NCBI RefSeq assembly: GCF_020085105.1
Contig: NC_058046.1
Coordinates: forward strand, 16,144,675-16,208,674
Direction: 5' to 3'
Source: Siniperca chuatsi
Taxonomy: Eukaryota > Chordata > Actinopteri > Centrarchiformes > Sinipercidae
DNA length: 64,000 nucleotides
The notes under the pieces are model-generated. The model was not told the DNA's origin. It saw nothing but the letters and a program-made list of their open reading frames with translations, and searched no databases. Below, in pieces: positions 61,701 through 64,000 of this stretch; positions within the stretch are counted from its first letter, which is position 1; every line of letters starts with the position of its first letter. The position numbers were made by a program, and so were the translations under genes.

Positions 61701-63623
61701 CTTTCTATACTAATAATAGAGTAAGGTTACTGTAGGGCAGTGGGGGACAAGAGGCGGCGTGTGCAAGTTAGGTAGACGCCTTGATTGGATGTCAGGGAGG
61801 ATGAGGAGATGGCAGGGCTATTAAGACAGCAGGTACTCTCCCACTGTTGAAATGCTGTGTATGCTGGGGCTAATAATGCTACAAAAACCTTTTTTTTCCC
61901 CAGTCAACAAAGTTAGAAATTTCCCTCAGCAGCTGCTGTGAGCTGAGCTGCAGTCAAATACTTAACTATACCTTAATGTAGTTCCCAACATTAAAACCCA
62001 GTGATTTGTCTTATCACCTCACTTGACTTGATGGCTGACATTCCTGGCTTAAAACAGTGGGTAGTGAGCCAGTGGTAAAATTATGTCAGCAATATCTGAA
62101 TAAACACATGGGGGCTACAAATCCTTGGTATTCAACATCAAACATCAGGCATACCAAGCATCTATTGCAGGCTGCTAACAGTGTTTCAAGCTGCAATCTT
62201 TCATATGCCTCATTTACCTTAACACAGGTATTATGTTTTGTATATGGTGGTTATGGACACATATTTTGAATAGATTTCAAAATACAGAAGAAGAAAAATC
62301 AGTGTTTTGTTACCTTTATAGCATACTGAGTATTTGTATTGTCATTACAGCTAGACACTAACTGACCAAACTAACCACTGTATTATTACCAGTATCATTG
62401 TGATGTCTGTTGTGTCTCTCAATATGCTATTCCAAGATAAAATACATACAGCTGTAGCAGGTGTGTGATGATCTGTCTGGGGACCAGTTGTTTTTGGCAC
62501 ATGCTCTCTCCATCCCACAGCACAGCCTCAGTGATGGCACCATCCTGGAAGCGACGCAGCTCGGAGCGAGAACCCCACAGCTGACGAAACTCAGCTGCCT
62601 AGCAGAAGAACACCGCTGTTGTTAATAATGAATCAATGCAAAAGCATGGTAACACATACATGAAAACAAGTCTACAAAAAAGGTTTAAAAAACAAGTACA
62701 AATACTGTCATGTGACCGGATTGTCTCTTAAATGCTACAAGAAAAGCTTTTTGAAAGTGCAAATGCTAGCCCTACCAGAAATGAAAGCAAGTTGTGTCCA
62801 TAAATGCTACTTTTGGTTAAATTATTACAATAGTATTAGATTCTTAAAAATATTTACAGCCATACTCAGTTAAAAATGCACACCGAGTACAGAGCAGTTC
62901 ATTCTCAAGATGAGAAAAGAATGAGCCTGTGTGAAAATTTTACACCAAATACACAAAATTCACACAATTTTCCACTAATAAAATACACTGTATGGTAAGT
63001 ACATTGGTGCATTGAGTAGATATTAAAATAAAAATAAGAAATAAAACACTGCGCACGCAGAAAAGGGACACAGGTGAGGTTACCTTGGGGCTGTCTGCAG
63101 GTGGGCCTCTTTCAAGGACTGAGGCTGCCAGCTCCGGCCTTAAGAGCAAACCAAAAGAGAGAGGAGGCTGGGCTTTGTGTTTTGGGGCTTCACTCTCCAC
63201 AGACCACTGAAAAAACAAAAATGAAGTATGTTCAACAAATTTTGTGATTCAAAGATTGTAAATCATATTTACGTGTGTGTATTTTTGACTCATTGCTTTA
63301 TAAGACACTTTAAAACTGGTTTGAGTCAAAAATGTACTATTATAGTATTAGTGCTGAAGCAAAAAAAAAAATCAGTCAGCCCGTTCTGCCAGTTGAGTAA
63401 GCCAGATGTGGACGACTGTAACCCCTGAATATAAATGTTTCCCACCTCAGGGTCAGGAGAGAGGGAGTGGGTGAGGAGACGGATCCTTTGGCCCAGTCCT
63501 CGCTGAAGCAGTGACAGAATAAAAGGGAGCGCAGTGTGGACATAATTTCCACTGTGGTCCATCAGCTCACTGAGGAGATTCAGTTTCTTACAGCTGGACT
63601 GAAGCTTCACCAGCTCACATAAC
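52721..63623 (-). CDS. nol6: nucleolar protein 6 (Nrap), C-terminal 15 exons, gene continues beyond the window
   Basis: Minus-strand coding exons: 63623-63446, 63206-63084, 62598-62450, 59220-59145, 58753-58613, 58394-58277, 57923-57769, 57631-57468, 57177-57025, 56903-56806, 56653-56529, 54121-54032, 53926-53726, 53158-53057 and 52870-52721. They give about 674 residues against roughly 1146 in human, so the N-terminal part lies to the right of 64000. Recognised stretches include SELRRFQDGAI, LLQLHADIPESCIRYVG, YDDLSRKLWRLEGLPL, VAYHREPKVL, LAKRWLGAQL, SSFDWRNNPLVVNLNNQLT, RPPLDAYDVLIHLNP and the end VPNVEAIMEDF. NOL6 is a nucleolar component of the small-subunit processome, needed for early 40S assembly, and is built from repeated nucleotidyltransferase-like/PAP-OAS modules. 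One intron is GC-AG (donor AG|GCAAGC at 56805). Introns 62449-59221 and 56528-54122 hold antisense genes. All junctions keep frame. Confidence 0.95.
55493..55538 (+). promoter_or_regulatory. proximal promoter of the CART gene: CRE-like site and TATA box
   Basis: CGACGTCA at 55493-55500 matches the cAMP-response element in seven of eight bases and lies about 33 nt upstream of TATAAA at 55533-55538. The ATG is 95 nt beyond the TATA box. CART genes are known to be cAMP/CREB responsive through a proximal CRE near the TATA box, so the layout fits that control. Confidence 0.6.
55633..56305 (+). CDS. cart: CART (cocaine- and amphetamine-regulated transcript) prepropeptide
   Basis: Three coding exons, 55633-55779, 55956-56039 and 56198-56305, give 112 residues (336 nt plus stop) in frame. 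Residues 1-24 form a signal peptide (VYLFCTLLCAGGLF). The C-terminal domain has all six cysteines of mature CART in the usual spacing: CDPGDQCALRKGSRIGKLCD, then C and C...RCL at the end. A single basic cluster, RKK (residues 69-71 approx.), precedes HSYLPVCDPG and corresponds to the site that releases the shorter CART peptide. The upstream KR/KSKR-type site of mammals is not present (QNNQ). CART is a secreted neuropeptide acting on appetite and stress circuits. The gene lies within one nol6 intron on the opposite strand. ATTAAA at 56486 could be its poly(A) signal, 38 nt short of the next nol6 exon. Fish have several CART paralogues; which one this is was not determined. Confidence 0.93.
59438..61665 (+). 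CDS. ZBED-like gene derived from hAT transposase (two BED fingers)
   Basis: Two coding exons, 59438-60955 and 61117-61665, separated by a 161-nt GT-AG intron and joined in phase 0, give 688 aa. Two BED-type zinc fingers lie near residues 15-55 (SSVWDCFEQVGNFVRCMKC...) and 110-150 (SSVWDIFIKVDDEVHCTMC...), each with C-C and H-H ligands. A hAT RNase H-like core follows: TADFWTALPFQRYITVFC, then KARWDTICDMFERLLEQ. The C terminus has the hAT dimerisation region (DWWRVNGPRFPKLATLAR and LSPEHVDMMIFVNRNA). The block that normally reads V-T-D-N has VHNN (ACVHNNTQDI), so the second catalytic aspartate appears lost. No terminal inverted repeats were found. The length is close to that of ZBED1 (about 694 aa). 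The likely role is a DNA-binding regulator, but this is unproven. It is nested in a nol6 intron on the opposite strand. Confidence 0.85.
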
Positions 63624-64000
63624 CTGAATGGGAGATGAAAAGCACAAAGCAGAAGACCTGAGAGGATGACAATGGGAAGTCAAACAGAATGTAAATGAGT
63701 TCTGCTCTGAACTCTGAAACTAACTCTTGTGATGTCAGCTAGCAGTAGGTTGTTTTTTCCAGTACTGTCTTTATTAACTGACATTAAGGACCCTGACAAT
63801 GAAGCTATCTTTAGAAGGAATCTGTAAAAGGAGAAGTTAACACATGTCATAAACAATGGAAAAATTTGTGTTGAAGAGGAGGTGTAAAACTAAGCTGCTT
63901 ATGAAGTAAACAAAACAGACTGGGTGCAATTCGTTTTTGTTGCTTTATCTGATAAATAGAGCCATACTGGAATACTTGGTCGCTTGTCCTTATCATGGTT
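63624..64000. other. nol6: nol6 intron running off the window
   Basis: Minus-strand intronic sequence upstream of the exon ending at 63623. No further coding exon with usable splice sites was found before the edge. Confidence 0.5.

Noticed and set aside
1-64000. CRISPR arrays, bacterial operons, prophage
   Set aside because: Spliced vertebrate genes and fish repeats show this is animal nuclear DNA. No regularly spaced repeats exist.

Overview
The window is nuclear DNA from a teleost fish. The genes are split by GT-AG introns, and the order aqp3 - nol6 matches the human 9p13 arrangement. The spacer DNA is full of fish-type repeats (L2-like LINE tails, hAT-like MITEs, a BEL/Pao element). Gene names rest on recognising protein families and on reading frames that stay open across every splice junction. 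No database search was possible.

Layout: (1) 1-10.9 kb is gene-poor. It has microsatellites, an eroded hAT-like element, a LINE-type 3' tail, stretches that look like conserved non-coding DNA, and one minus-strand exon with RCC1-repeat character. (2) 10.97-14.68 kb is a decayed BEL/Pao retrotransposon pol region on the + strand. (3) 17.0-26.4 kb holds two tandem + strand alpha-arrestin (arrdc3-like) genes whose first five coding exons have identical lengths (256, 58, 148, 97 and 257 nt). (4) 27.8-32.0 kb holds a + strand gene for a 330-residue, single-pass membrane protein with one mannose-receptor-type cysteine-rich (R-type lectin) domain. (5) 32-42 kb is repeat-rich and holds one possible alternative exon. 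(6) 43.0-48.2 kb is aqp3 on the minus strand, complete in six exons (302 aa). (7) 52.7-63.6 kb is the 3' part of nol6 on the minus strand: 15 exons encoding about 674 C-terminal residues, with the gene continuing past the right edge. Two genes lie inside nol6 introns on the opposite strand: a complete three-exon CART neuropeptide precursor (112 aa) and a two-exon, 688-aa ZBED-like gene derived from a hAT transposase.

The genes do not form a pathway. The two arrestins probably act as ubiquitin-ligase adaptors, Aqp3 is a water/glycerol channel, Nol6 works in ribosome small-subunit assembly, and CART is a secreted neuropeptide. The points most worth following are the two antisense genes nested in nol6, the stand-alone R-type lectin receptor, the altered PPxY motif in the second arrestin, and a GC-AG intron in nol6.
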